A DNA stretch of 64,000 bases, from NCBI GenBank assembly GCA_004556925.1, contig SFFI01000013.1, positions 1 through 64,000 of the forward strand. Direction: 5' to 3'. Numbering within the stretch: position 1 is the stretch's first letter; each line of letters begins with the position of its first letter. The notes under the pieces were generated by a model. The model saw only the letters and a list, made by a program, of their open reading frames with translations. It did not search any database and was not told the origin of the DNA. Positions 1 through 6,479 of this stretch are shown in pieces. Origin of the DNA: Clostridiales bacterium (lineage in GTDB: Bacteria; Bacillota; Clostridia; Saccharofermentanales; DTU023). A program made the position numbers and the translations under genes.

Positions 1-195
1 CGAATCAAGATCTCGCTCAACAACTTGAGCCCTCTTGATTACAGAAGGACCATGGGCTTTGCCGCATGAGCCTGTCCAAAATTTTGTCCGCACCCCCTTC
101 CTCATTTTTCTTACAAGTTTGCAGATAATGTACCTCCCGGCCCACTTTTTCGCCGTCTGATTGTATAAGTCCCAGTGCCCAGATGTATATTTGTT

Positions 196-222
196 TAAAA
201 ACTGCCCTTTTAGGGCAATTTT
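196..222. terminator. Short bidirectional hairpin terminator candidate
   Basis: A GC stem (TGCCCT paired with AGGGCA, around 203-217) is followed by a T-rich tail on both strands, with TTTTT on the minus strand. It fits a rho-independent terminator but no intact gene ends here. It lies just downstream, in minus-strand terms, of the transposase remnant at 251-397, and the rest of 1-250 shows nothing else I can support. Confidence 0.4.
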
Positions 223-250
223 GAGGGGAAAAAGCGGGCAACCGGGACTT

Positions 251-397
251 TTAGAAAATTTCGGCGTACAAAAGCTGCAAACTTGTAAGAAAATCCGGAA
301 TGTTGAAAGTAGTTAGGGCTTTTGTCCCTTTTACTGACTGCTTTCCCTTCCTCTCATAGACTTCCAAGGCTTTCCTGATTTCTTCCTCTGAATTCAT
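251..397 (-). pseudogene. Remnant of an IS3-type transposase OrfA (N-terminus only)
   Basis: A 48-codon minus-strand ORF starts at ATG 397 behind a good ribosome binding site (AAGGAAGG, 5-6 nt upstream) and stops at 251. Its first about 25 residues (MNSEEEIRKALEVYERKG, then a QSV..T pattern) resemble the start of the helix-turn-helix OrfA of IS3-family elements, where the family would normally continue into the second helix. Here the similarity stops and the remaining residues are unrelated; this downstream DNA resembles short segments repeated elsewhere in 1-2000. I infer a transposase gene truncated by, or captured within, the repeat-rich locus. The intact OrfA and OrfB are absent. Similarity was judged by eye over a short stretch, so this is a moderate call. 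Confidence 0.45.
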
Positions 398-440
398 ATT
401 TCCTTCCTTTCATAGTCCAGTATTTTGTCCGCCCCCTTTT

Positions 441-597
441 CTTGGATTTCAGACAAGTTTGTAAGTAATGGATGCGTTTCAGTACCCAAACCACCCACTA
501 GCTGCAGATTTGCCCTCGTAACCATCCATTAGTTGAAAACTTGCCTGGCGGCCCATCCATTAGTTGCAAAAATGCCCGGGAATTCAGAATTCCGAAA
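441..597. repeat. About 155-bp direct repeat, copy 1, with 31-bp internal units (family 3)
   Basis: This segment recurs in the same orientation at 1818-1975 with few changes. Both begin CTTGGATTTCAGACAA and run to a CCGAAG motif. Inside it, three units of the form CCATCCATTAGTTGnAAA...TGCC start at 491, 522 and 553, giving a 31-bp period. A weaker related stretch occurs near 75-130. The open frames across it are low complexity and only reflect the repeat, so I do not call them genes. Confidence 0.8.
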
Positions 598-1146
598 GTT
601 AAGTTCGCTAAATCAGCACTTTGCCAACCTTTTTCAGTCTCACATTTACATGGGGAAGCCAAATAATGGTTGGCAGATCGCCTAAAGTAAGACTTTGCCA
701 ACTCATTTCGGGGCAACCCCATGCAGGGATAGCAAAAAAAGAGTTGGCAAGTCCGCTAAATCAAGAGTTTGCCAACCTTTTCTAGCTCACATTTGCTTGG
801 GGAAGCCAAATAATGGTTGGCAGATCGTCTAAAGTAAGACTTTGCCAACTCTTTTCGGGGCAAAACCAGGCTGGGATAGCGAAAAAAGAGTTGGCAAGTC
901 CGCTAAATCAAGAGTTTGCCAACCATTTTCAGGCCGGTCGGGTCAGCTTGGCGGTAGATTTTGGTTGGCAAATCCTCCAAATCACCACTTTGCCAACCTT
1001 TTTCAGGCTCACATTTTCATGGGGAAGCCAAATAATGGTTGGCAGATCGTCTAAAGTAAGACTTTGTCAACTCTTTTCGGGGCAACCCCATGCAGGGATA
1101 GGAAAAAAAGAGTTGGCAAGTCAGCCAAATCTGGGGTTTGCCAACC
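593..1146. repeat. Periodic palindrome array with GTTGGCA/TGCCAAC arms (family 1, left copy)
   Basis: Eight modules of 36-37 bp lie at 593 (left arm decayed), 668, 741, 815, 888, 963, 1037 and 1110. Each has arms GTTGGCA and TGCCAAC about 20 bp apart, and neighbours are 73-75 bp apart. Two module types alternate, one with GATCGTCTAAAG in the loop and one with AGTCCGCTAAAT. The 36-38 bp intervals also alternate between two conserved sequences, so the true unit is a dimer of about 147 bp. The type with GTCT...AGAC has an extra inner stem. The intervals are repeated rather than unique and no cas genes are present, so this is not a CRISPR array. An inverted three-module copy lies at 55644-55827. 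Confidence 0.9.
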
Positions 1147-1184
1147 ATTTCTAGGCTGGTTGAGCCGGCCCATAGAATCACAAA

Positions 1185-1529
1185 TGTGGTGATATATTGC
1201 TTTTGGTCATTTCACAGGCCTTCGGGTGGGGGAAAAAACCATAATTACGGTGAAATGTGATATTAGCTCAATTCACCATATTTTTGCCTGGAGCAGTTTA
1301 AGAAAATATATGGTGAAATAGCATATTGAGTTATTTCACATGAATTCTAGCAGATCCGGATAAGCCCAATTTATAGTTGATTGTCATAATGATTTATTTC
1401 ACATGAATTTGGGCCAAATAGTTAAGTGCCGAAAGCCTGTGAAAGATGACTTCTGCGATTTCCACAGCTAATTGGTTAGAATCTAAGGGCAGGTTATGCT
1501 GTGGAAAACAACATCCTCAAGTTCCACAG
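1185..1529. repeat. Periodic palindrome array with GTGAAA/TTTCAC arms (family 2, left copy)
   Basis: Six dyad modules of 29-31 bp start at about 1186, 1249, 1311, 1374, 1437 and 1499, with a steady 62-63 bp spacing. The first four use arms like GGTGAAAT and ATTTCACA; the last two drift to CTGTG(G)AAA and TTTCCACAG. The array starts 40 bp after family 1 ends, and a matching six-module inverted copy lies at 55260-55604. The TTTCCACAG arms recall a DnaA box but do not match TTATCCACA. No gene is evident in this stretch. Confidence 0.88.
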
Positions 1530-1555
1530 GTATTTGGCTGCCAAACTATTGTGCA

Positions 1556-1688
1556 GGTTTTTGAGGCTTGATTAAACTATGCCCGGGTCGGATGACCTGT
1601 CAATGGCGCCTTCGGCTCCGCTAAGCGGTCAAATACCATTGACAGGTCATGAAGCCCGGCCTAAAAAAGTCAACAAGCCTCAAAAACC
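1556..1688. repeat. 133-bp long hairpin (left copy)
   Basis: Outer arms GGTTTTTGAGGCTTG (1556-1570) and its exact complement (1674-1688) enclose inner arms ATGACCTGTCAATGG (1592-1606) and its exact complement (1636-1650). The loop carries a third small stem, CCGC/GCGG. The structure recurs inverted at 55103-55235 with a coordinated change in the inner stem. No T-run follows, so it is not a simple terminator. Confidence 0.9.
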
Positions 1689-1817
1689 CTTTGAAGAGCA
1701 AGACTTAATTTAGTCTCGCTCTCTTTGGCATGTAATTTACATTCTGAGTGGTATGCCTGAATATAAAGCATCCTAGTCATTCTGCCGCCTGCCCGCCTCA
1801 CCAACTATTTCGGATTT

Positions 1818-2020
1818 CTTGGATTTCAGACAAATTTGCAAGTAATGGATGAGTTTCAGTACCCAAACCATCCACTAGCTGCAGAATTGCCCTCGTAACC
1901 ATCCATTAATTGAAAACTTGCCTGGCGGCCCATTCCATTAGTTGCAAAAATGCCGGAGAATCCGGAAATCCGAAGAAACATAGACATCCGCCCACCCACC
2001 AGCTGCAAGTTTGCACGCCC
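1818..2020. repeat. About 155-bp direct repeat, copy 2, with 31-bp internal units (family 3)
   Basis: This is the second copy of the segment at 441-597, followed by one further diverged unit at about 1992-2020. It sits between the long hairpin and the tRNA-facing edge of the locus, and has no counterpart at the right-hand locus, so it looks like a later insertion into the composite element. The flanking 1689-1810 and 2040-2119 stretches contain two related copies of a short sequence (AAGACT..ATTT then CGCTC.CTTTGG). Confidence 0.75.
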
Positions 2021-2119
2021 ATGGACAGCCCCTGTTGGGTTCAAAAACTCCGTAGCGTGTAAGACTGAATTCGTAATGGATTTTGCTGTAAGACTAAATT
2101 CCGCTTCGCTCCCTTTGGT

Positions 2120-2143
2120 GTGGAACTTACTTTTTCACTTTAG
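2120..2143. repeat. tRNA-facing edge of the left composite repeat
   Basis: A 24-bp sequence beginning GTGGAACTTACTTTTT matches exactly, in inverted orientation, 55006-55029. It marks the common edge of both composite repeat loci, and in both cases it lies upstream of a tRNA gene (27 bp before the -35 box here). Confidence 0.8.
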
Positions 2144-2169
2144 CCCAAAATACAAATTTTTATAGGGAT

Positions 2170-2197
2170 TTGACATCAGCCGGTTTTATGCTATACT
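2170..2197 (+). promoter_or_regulatory. Sigma-A promoter of the tRNA-CAU/tRNA-Tyr unit
   Basis: A perfect -35 box TTGACA (2170-2175) and a -10 box TATACT (2192-2197) are separated by 16 bp, about 35 bp upstream of the first tRNA. Confidence 0.75.
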
Positions 2198-2231
2198 TGC
2201 TTTCGTCGCTCAGAGAAACGACGCAAGTCAT

Positions 2232-2308
2232 GGGCCATTAGCTCAGTTGGTTAGAGCAGCCGGCTCATAACCGGTCGGTCCGGGGTTCAAGTCCCTGATG
2301 GCCCACCA
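2232..2308 (+). tRNA. tRNA with CAU anticodon (elongator Met, or Ile2)
   Basis: A 77-nt cloverleaf with encoded CCA. The acceptor stem is GGGCCAT with ATGGCCC, and the anticodon loop reads CTCATAA. It is not an initiator tRNA because the acceptor and anticodon stems lack initiator features. A CAU anticodon can serve Met, or Ile after lysidine modification; I cannot separate these by eye. Confidence 0.9.
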
Positions 2309-2329
2309 GTAAAAGTAAATATGGTACAG

Positions 2330-2414
<85 letters not shown>

Positions 2415-2419
2415 GTTTA

Positions 2420-2453
2420 AGGGGTTGTCTCCGTTAGAGGCAGCCCCTACTTT
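2420..2453 (+). terminator. Terminator-like hairpin after tRNA-Tyr
   Basis: The stem GGGGTTGTCTC pairs with GAGGCAGCCCC (with G-U pairs) and is followed by a weak T stretch (ACTTTATT). It separates the first two tRNAs from tRNA-Pro, which has its own promoter. Confidence 0.5.
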
Positions 2454-2454
2454 A

Positions 2455-2484
2455 TTGACAAGTAGCTTATCCGTCGGCTATGAT
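2455..2484 (+). promoter_or_regulatory. Sigma-A promoter of tRNA-Pro
   Basis: The -35 box TTGACA (2455-2460) and -10 box TATGAT (2479-2484) are 18 bp apart, 12 bp before the tRNA. Confidence 0.65.
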
Positions 2485-2496
2485 AACAAGCTGTAT

Positions 2497-2572
2497 CGAG
2501 GTGTAGCGCAGGTGGTAGCGCGCCTGCTTTGGGAGCAGGATGTCGCAGGTTCAAGTCCTGTCACCTCGACCA
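2497..2572 (+). tRNA. tRNA-Pro (UGG)
   Basis: A 76-nt tRNA with acceptor CGAGGTG/CACCTCG, anticodon stem CCTGC/GCAGG, loop TTTGGGA (anticodon TGG) and encoded CCA. Confidence 0.95.
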
Positions 2573-2576
2573 AAAG

Positions 2577-2617
2577 GGTGGTGTTTCGACTGTTTTTGAA
2601 GCACCTCCTTTCTTTTT
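2577..2617 (+). terminator. Rho-independent terminator after tRNA-Pro
   Basis: GGTGGTGTTTC pairs imperfectly with GAAGCACCTCC and is followed by TTTCTTTTT. Positions 2618-2759 contain nothing else I recognise. Confidence 0.65.
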
Positions 2618-2759
2618 GCCCTAGCGAAAGTAAGCGTGTCAGCTTTGCCTTGCTTAGGACTTCCCTCTCTGGTAAGCTCCCTCTCCTCTACTAATTTCAC
2701 ATACTTTATTCATTTATGCAGATCGACTTTATTTAACTTCACAATTCTCTCGTATGGCC

Positions 2760-2788
2760 TTGCCTTCAGGGAATTTTATGCCTAAGAT
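2760..2788 (+). promoter_or_regulatory. Likely promoter of the metNIQ operon
   Basis: The -35 box TTGCCT (2760-2765) and -10 box TAAGAT (2783-2788) are 17 bp apart. Transcription from here would give a leader of about 260 nt containing the Met-rich leader ORF and the attenuator. Confidence 0.45.
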
Positions 2789-2830
2789 AGAGAAAATTTA
2801 CCTTCTCCCTGGGAGAACGGAAAGGAAAAA

Positions 2831-2899
2831 ATGACCAAGTTACAGCTTCAGCTTAATAACATGATGATGTGCCACTCCAGATCAGCCCGGGGCGGGTGA
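2831..2899 (+). CDS. Met-rich leader peptide of metNIQ (22 aa)
   Basis: This short ORF begins at ATG 2831 behind a ribosome binding site (AAAGGA, 5 nt before) and ends at TGA 2897-2899. After ten ordinary residues it has three Met codons in a row (ATG ATG ATG, 2861-2869), then Cys, His, Ser and a short Arg/Gly-rich tail. A terminator hairpin begins 41 nt after the stop, and the methionine importer genes follow. This is the classic layout of amino-acid attenuation: scarce charged tRNA-Met would stall the ribosome on the Met run and change folding of the downstream RNA. The GCCACTC that follows the Met codons can pair with GGGTGGC at about 2905-2911, so a stalled ribosome would block that stem. 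No S-box or T-box motif was seen. Translation and regulation are inferred. Confidence 0.65.
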   Translation: MTKLQLQLNNMMMCHSRSARGG

Positions 2900-2937
2900 C
2901 CTTCGGGTGGCTTGAGCTACAAGCAAAGCTTTTTACA

Positions 2938-2965
2938 TGGTGTCCCCACAGGGGGCACTTTTTTT
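2938..2965 (+). terminator. Attenuator terminator upstream of metNIQ
   Basis: GTGTCCCC (2940-2947) and GGGGGCAC (2951-2958) form a stem around a 3-nt loop, followed by seven T. It lies within the inferred metNIQ leader, about 95 bp upstream of metN, so it must be bypassed for metN expression. Between it and metN, a 14-bp sequence AAAGATTAATAATT is repeated twice in tandem (3002-3029). Confidence 0.8.
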
Positions 2966-3062
2966 ATGGAAATGCAAGCTGTATGAATTTACGGCCATGA
3001 CAAAGATTAATAATTAAAGATTAATAATTAAGATCGTTGCTAAAGATAAGAAGGAGATGCCT

Positions 3063-4103
3063 ATGCGTGAGGAAGAAAAAACACTTAAGACCTGTGATGA
3101 GTCACAGGAACCCCTGCTCAGTTTGCGACAGGTGAGCAAGAGTTTTACTCAGGCAGGTCAAAAATCTAAACTCTCTGCTGTAGATCAAGTGAGTCTAGAT
3201 CTATACCCGGGTGAAATCGTCGGTATTATTGGTTTTTCTGGTGCAGGAAAGTCTACCCTCCTGCGCATGACTAATTTACTAGAGCGGCCAGATCAAGGTC
3301 AGGTGATTTTTAAGGGACAAGACCTTTGCGCCCTGTCCCCCCAAGAACTCAGGCTCCAGCGTCGCGAGATAGCGATGATTTTTCAAGACTTCAACCTTTT
3401 TTGGCAAAGATCAGTGGAAGATAATGTCATCTATCCCCTCCGCTTGGCTGGTATCGGTCGGAAGCCTGCTCAAGAAAGGGCCCATTACCTACTGGAGCTT
3501 GTAGGCTTGAAAGACAAAATTAAGGCCAGACCCGCATCTCTTTCCGGTGGGCAAAAGCAAAGAGTGGCAATTGCTAGAGCCCTAGCCAACCAGGCAGAGC
3601 TTTTACTTTCGGATGAGGCCACTTCTGCTCTGGATCCTAGCTCTAAGGAGGAAATTCTCCAATTGCTAATTGATCTCAGAGACCAGCTAGGCCTTAGCAT
3701 CCTGCTCATCACCCACCAGATGGAGGTCGTAAACCGTATCTGTGATCGGGTGGCTCTTATGGAAAAGGGCAAGATTGTGGAAGCAGGAGCAGTCAAAACC
3801 ATCTTCAAAAACCCTCAATCCACAGTTTCTAAGTCCTTTATTTTGCCTAAGGGGGCGCTTTTAACAGATAAGACCGGTGAGTTTGTCCTAAGGCTTTCCT
3901 TTGATGGACAAGAGTCGAGCCTCCCCCTCTTCGCCCAGATGGTACTAGACACCGGGGTTGCGCCTTCGATTTTATCAGCGGACTCTCATGTGATTGAAGG
4001 ACGCTCCTACGGCCAGCTCTTGGTCCAACTCCCAGATAATAAAGCAGACCAGGCCCGGGTAATCGACTGGCTTAACCTGCATCACGTTAGCTACGAAATC
4101 TAA
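3063..4103 (+). CDS. metN: Methionine ABC transporter ATP-binding protein MetN
   Basis: ATPase of the D/L-methionine importer, working on the inner face of the membrane with MetI. It has Walker A GFSGAGKST, the signature LSGGQKQR, Walker B LLLSDEATSALDP, an H-loop histidine (ITHQME) and a C-terminal domain of about 80 residues (from about 265) that fits the methionine-sensing NIL domain, which in known family members inhibits transport when Met binds. The ATG at 3063 is preferred: AAGGAG at 3051-3056 lies 6 nt before it, whereas an ATG at 3057 directly abuts that site. The length of 346 aa is normal. It is first in the metNIQ operon, under the leader and attenuator described upstream. Walker A reads GFSGAGKS rather than the commoner GASGAGKS. 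Confidence 0.95.
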   Translation: MREEEKTLKTCDESQEPLLSLRQVSKSFTQAGQKSKLSAVDQVSLDLYPGEIVGIIGFSGAGKSTLLRMTNLLERPDQGQVIFKGQDLCALSPQELRLQRREIAMIFQDFNLFWQRSVEDNVIYPLRLAGIGRKPAQERAHYLLELVGLKDKIKARPASLSGGQKQRVAIARALANQAELLLSDEATSALDPSSKEEILQLLIDLRDQLGLSILLITHQMEVVNRICDRVALMEKGKIVEAGAVKTIFKNPQSTVSKSFILPKGALLTDKTGEFVLRLSFDGQESSLPLFAQMVLDTGVAPSILSADSHVIEGRSYGQLLVQLPDNKADQARVIDWLNLHHVSYEI

Positions 4104-4145
4104 GACTTTATTCCTGCGATAAAAGTACGATAGAAAGAGGTCCTT

Positions 4146-4802
4146 ATGCCATTTTCTCAAATTCAACAATTACTCACACAAGGCTTGCTGGAAAGTCTCT
4201 ACATGCTCATAGCGACGACAGTCTTATCCTATGCCTTAGGCTTACCTTTGGGTATCCTGCTTTTTCACTGCTCACCCAACGGCTTAAAACCCCAAGCCCT
4301 CCTCTATAAGACCCTTAGTCTAGTGGTCAATATCCTCCGGTCTGTCCCCTTCCTTATTCTAATGGTCTACGTCATTCCCTTAACTAGAGCCATAGCCGGC
4401 ACTAGTATTGGGCCCACAGCCGCTGTCATTCCTTTAACCCTGTCTGCCTTTCCCTTCATAGGCCGCCTGGTGGAATCCAGCCTGCGGGAGGTGCCAACAG
4501 GTATTATTGATGCAGCTCGTTCTATGGGCGCATCTGATCGGCAGATCTTGTGGGATGTTTTGTTGTCCGAAGCCCGGCCCTCCATCTTATCTGGCGGCAT
4601 TATTGCTGCGGTCAATATCATTTCCTACTCTGCCATGGCCGGCTTTATCGGCGGGGGCGGGCTAGGCTCCATTGCCATCAACTACGGCTATAACCGTTAT
4701 AACACAGAGGTCATGACCTGGACCGTCATCCTCATTGTTATCCTCGTTCAGCTTATTGAAGGCCTCGGCCATCGTTTGCTCAAAAAAATAAACAAGTATT
4801 AA
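4146..4802 (+). CDS. metI: Methionine ABC transporter permease MetI
   Basis: Membrane permease of the methionine importer, 218 aa with about five hydrophobic segments. The cytoplasmic EAA-type loop that docks on MetN is visible as AARSMGASDRQILWDVLLSEA (residues about 120-140). The glycine-rich GFIGGGGLGSIAI segment before the last helix is typical of the family. It has a GAAAGAGG ribosome binding site and follows metN by 42 nt, so both are on one transcript. Size and order (N, I, Q) match the usual operon. Confidence 0.95.
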   Translation: MPFSQIQQLLTQGLLESLYMLIATTVLSYALGLPLGILLFHCSPNGLKPQALLYKTLSLVVNILRSVPFLILMVYVIPLTRAIAGTSIGPTAAVIPLTLSAFPFIGRLVESSLREVPTGIIDAARSMGASDRQILWDVLLSEARPSILSGGIIAAVNIISYSAMAGFIGGGGLGSIAINYGYNRYNTEVMTWTVILIVILVQLIEGLGHRLLKKINKY

Positions 4803-4825
4803 ATCAAAAAGATAGGAGAAAAATC

Positions 4826-5737
4826 ATGAAAAAACTTGTATACTTCGTCAGCCTTATCGTAGTCAGTATTTCACTCGTCAGCCAGGCAGCCTGTGCCCCT
4901 AGGACCGGGGACCAAAAGCCTAGCGAGAATCCCCATGAAAGCACCAGCAAGGCAGCAGAAACTTCTGATCAAGCAAGTGACAAGGATAGTAAAGACCTAG
5001 TCAAAATCAAGGTCGCCGCTTCCCCCCAGCCCCATGCTGAAATCTTAGGGGCAGTCAAAGACCAGTTAAAAGAAGAAGGCATCGACTTAGAAATTATTGA
5101 ATTTACTGACTATGTCCTGCCCAATATCGCCACCCAAGAAGGCGACGTGGATGCTAACTACTTCCAACACAAGCCCTACCTAGACCAATTCAATGCTGAA
5201 AACAAAACAGATTTAGTGTCGTTAGGGCCTGTACATTACGAACCCTTTGCCCTCTACCCGGGAAAGCTCAAAAGTCTTGATGACGTCAAAGAGGGGGTCA
5301 CGGTAGGCATTCCCAACGATGTTTCTAACCAGGCCCGGGCCCTGCTATTACTCCAAGACTTGGGCTGGATCAGCCTGCCCCAGGACAAAGACAGCCTGGA
5401 GCTGACCATCCTAGATATTGCTGAGAATCCTCACGGGCTAAAATTTTCAGAATTAGCCGCTGCCCAACTCCCCCGCAGCCTGGACGACTTAGACTATGCT
5501 ATTATCAATGGGAACTATGCGCTTGAAGCAGGTCTATCCGTGGCCAAAGATGCCTTGGCCGTTGAGAAAGAGGACTCTCTAGCCGCCACGATCTATGCGA
5601 ATATTTTAGCCACTAGCAAAGACCGGGCAGAGGATCCCAACCTGGGAAAACTCTATCAAGCTCTGCAGAGTGAAACGGTCAAAACTTTCTTGGCTGAAAA
5701 ATACCAGGGAGCTGTTCTACCTGTACAAGGCGACTAA
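4826..5737 (+). CDS. metQ: Methionine-binding lipoprotein MetQ
   Basis: Substrate-binding component (NlpA/MetQ family), 303 aa, anchored outside the membrane as a lipoprotein and delivering methionine to MetNI. A hydrophobic signal sequence ends at VSQAAC, with Cys23 as the probable lipid-modified residue; the lipobox is atypical because Q rather than L or V occupies position -3. A Ser/Glu/Lys-rich linker of about 35 residues follows. Family motifs include SPQPHAEIL, the EGDVDANYFQHKPYLD region and NPHGLKF. AGGAG lies 6-7 nt before the ATG. It is the last gene of the operon, followed by a hairpin. Confidence 0.95.
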   Translation: MKKLVYFVSLIVVSISLVSQAACAPRTGDQKPSENPHESTSKAAETSDQASDKDSKDLVKIKVAASPQPHAEILGAVKDQLKEEGIDLEIIEFTDYVLPNIATQEGDVDANYFQHKPYLDQFNAENKTDLVSLGPVHYEPFALYPGKLKSLDDVKEGVTVGIPNDVSNQARALLLLQDLGWISLPQDKDSLELTILDIAENPHGLKFSELAAAQLPRSLDDLDYAIINGNYALEAGLSVAKDALAVEKEDSLAATIYANILATSKDRAEDPNLGKLYQALQSETVKTFLAEKYQGAVLPVQGD

Positions 5738-5746
5738 GCTAAACTT

Positions 5747-5783
5747 GCCCAGCTTGCGTCGGTAGATCCGGTGCAAGCTGGGC
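5747..5783 (+). terminator. Hairpin after metQ
   Basis: An 11-bp perfect stem (GCCCAGCTTGC with GCAAGCTGGGC) lies directly after metQ. No proper T-run follows (CTCTAAAA), so it may act as a weak terminator or protect the 3' end of the mRNA. Confidence 0.45.
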
Positions 5784-5804
5784 CTCTAAAATGAGGATTT
5801 TCTG

Positions 5805-6479
5805 ATGTTTGATGCACGCGCAGCTTACTATTTTGATCTGCAAGCCTCTTGGGCTAAGGATCTGCTAGAAGGACGAGACCTAGTCTGGGAAGCCATAGCA
5901 GATCTCAAGGCCTTTATTCTCAAGCTACAAAGCCAGCTCAACCCGGCTGACTATGATATTTTAGGCCCGGAGGATGCAGCGATTTACCTCCATAAAAGCG
6001 CCAGGGTTGCCCCCTCCTGCGTCCTGCAAGGGCCGACGATCATTGGTCCTGGGGTAGAACTCAGGCCCAATGTCTTTATTCGAGCCACGGCCTTAATTGA
6101 GGCGGGAGCTTCTGTGGGTTTTTCCGTGGAAATTAAAAACGCCCTCCTCTTACCAGGAGCCACCCTGGCCCATTTCAACTACTGTGGTGACTCAATTTTG
6201 GGCGGCCATGCACATTTAGGGGCTGGTGCGATCACCTCCAACCTCAAATCCGACCATTCCCTCGTGACTGTTCAGGTGGGGGCAGAGAAAGTAACTACCG
6301 GCCTGAAAAAATTTGGGGCTATTATCGGCGATTATGCAGAAATTGGCTGCAACGCGGTTTTGAATCCCGGAAGCATGATAGGCCCTCAGGCCCGCGTCTA
6401 CCCTGTCTCCATGTTTAGGGGTTTTTTACCCGCCAGGCATGTCTTTAAGCAAGACGGCCAGGCTTATCCATTAACGTAG
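5805..6479 (+). CDS. Left-handed beta-helix hexapeptide-repeat protein, GlmU C-terminal-like
   Basis: A 224-aa cytoplasmic protein. After an alpha-helical N-terminal region of about 55 residues come hexapeptide repeats (I/V-G-x-G-V/A pattern, such as TIIGPGVELRPNVFIRATAL and GASVGF) ending near residue 190. The segment around HFNYCGDSILGG and GAGAITSN resembles the acetyltransferase half of GlmU and related sugar-nucleotide proteins annotated as UDP-GlcNAc pyrophosphorylase-like. There is no N-terminal nucleotidyltransferase domain, so it is not a full GlmU, and the substrate is unknown. Its 3' end overlaps the convergent pseudouridine synthase gene by 35 bp. It could be transcribed from the met operon promoter by readthrough. 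Confidence 0.75.
   Translation: MFDARAAYYFDLQASWAKDLLEGRDLVWEAIADLKAFILKLQSQLNPADYDILGPEDAAIYLHKSARVAPSCVLQGPTIIGPGVELRPNVFIRATALIEAGASVGFSVEIKNALLLPGATLAHFNYCGDSILGGHAHLGAGAITSNLKSDHSLVTVQVGAEKVTTGLKKFGAIIGDYAEIGCNAVLNPGSMIGPQARVYPVSMFRGFLPARHVFKQDGQAYPLT

Noticed and set aside
17..241. 74-codon minus-strand frame at the left end
   Set aside because: No ribosome binding site, it contains a terminator-like hairpin within its first codons, and no family similarity is evident.
593..1146. CRISPR-like array: repeats of 36-37 bp with intervals of 36-38 bp
   Set aside because: The intervals are not unique; they alternate between two conserved sequences, the repeats alternate between two types, and no cas genes lie nearby.
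498..1154. Several overlapping open frames of 70-113 codons in the left repeat locus, and similar ones at 55489-55842
   Set aside because: The frames only reflect the repeat units (recurrent GRSSKVRLCQLFSG-type peptides on both strands), lack good ribosome binding sites and resemble no protein family I know.
1437..1529. DnaA-box-like TTTCCACAG motifs suggesting a replication origin
   Set aside because: They do not match TTATCCACA, they grade into the GTGAAA arms of the same array, and dnaA or dnaN is not near.
1974..2165. Plus-strand frame from 1950 just before the tRNA cluster
   Set aside because: It runs through the family 3 repeat and the repeat edge, has no ribosome binding site and no recognisable protein features.
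2425..2694. 89-codon plus-strand frame over tRNA-Pro
   Set aside because: It is read through a tRNA gene and its promoter and terminator; no coding evidence.
2795..3056. S-box, T-box or other known riboswitch upstream of metN
   Set aside because: No S-box core, and no TGGNACCGCG T-box sequence. The Met-codon ORF plus terminator explains the leader better, though a covariance search was not possible.
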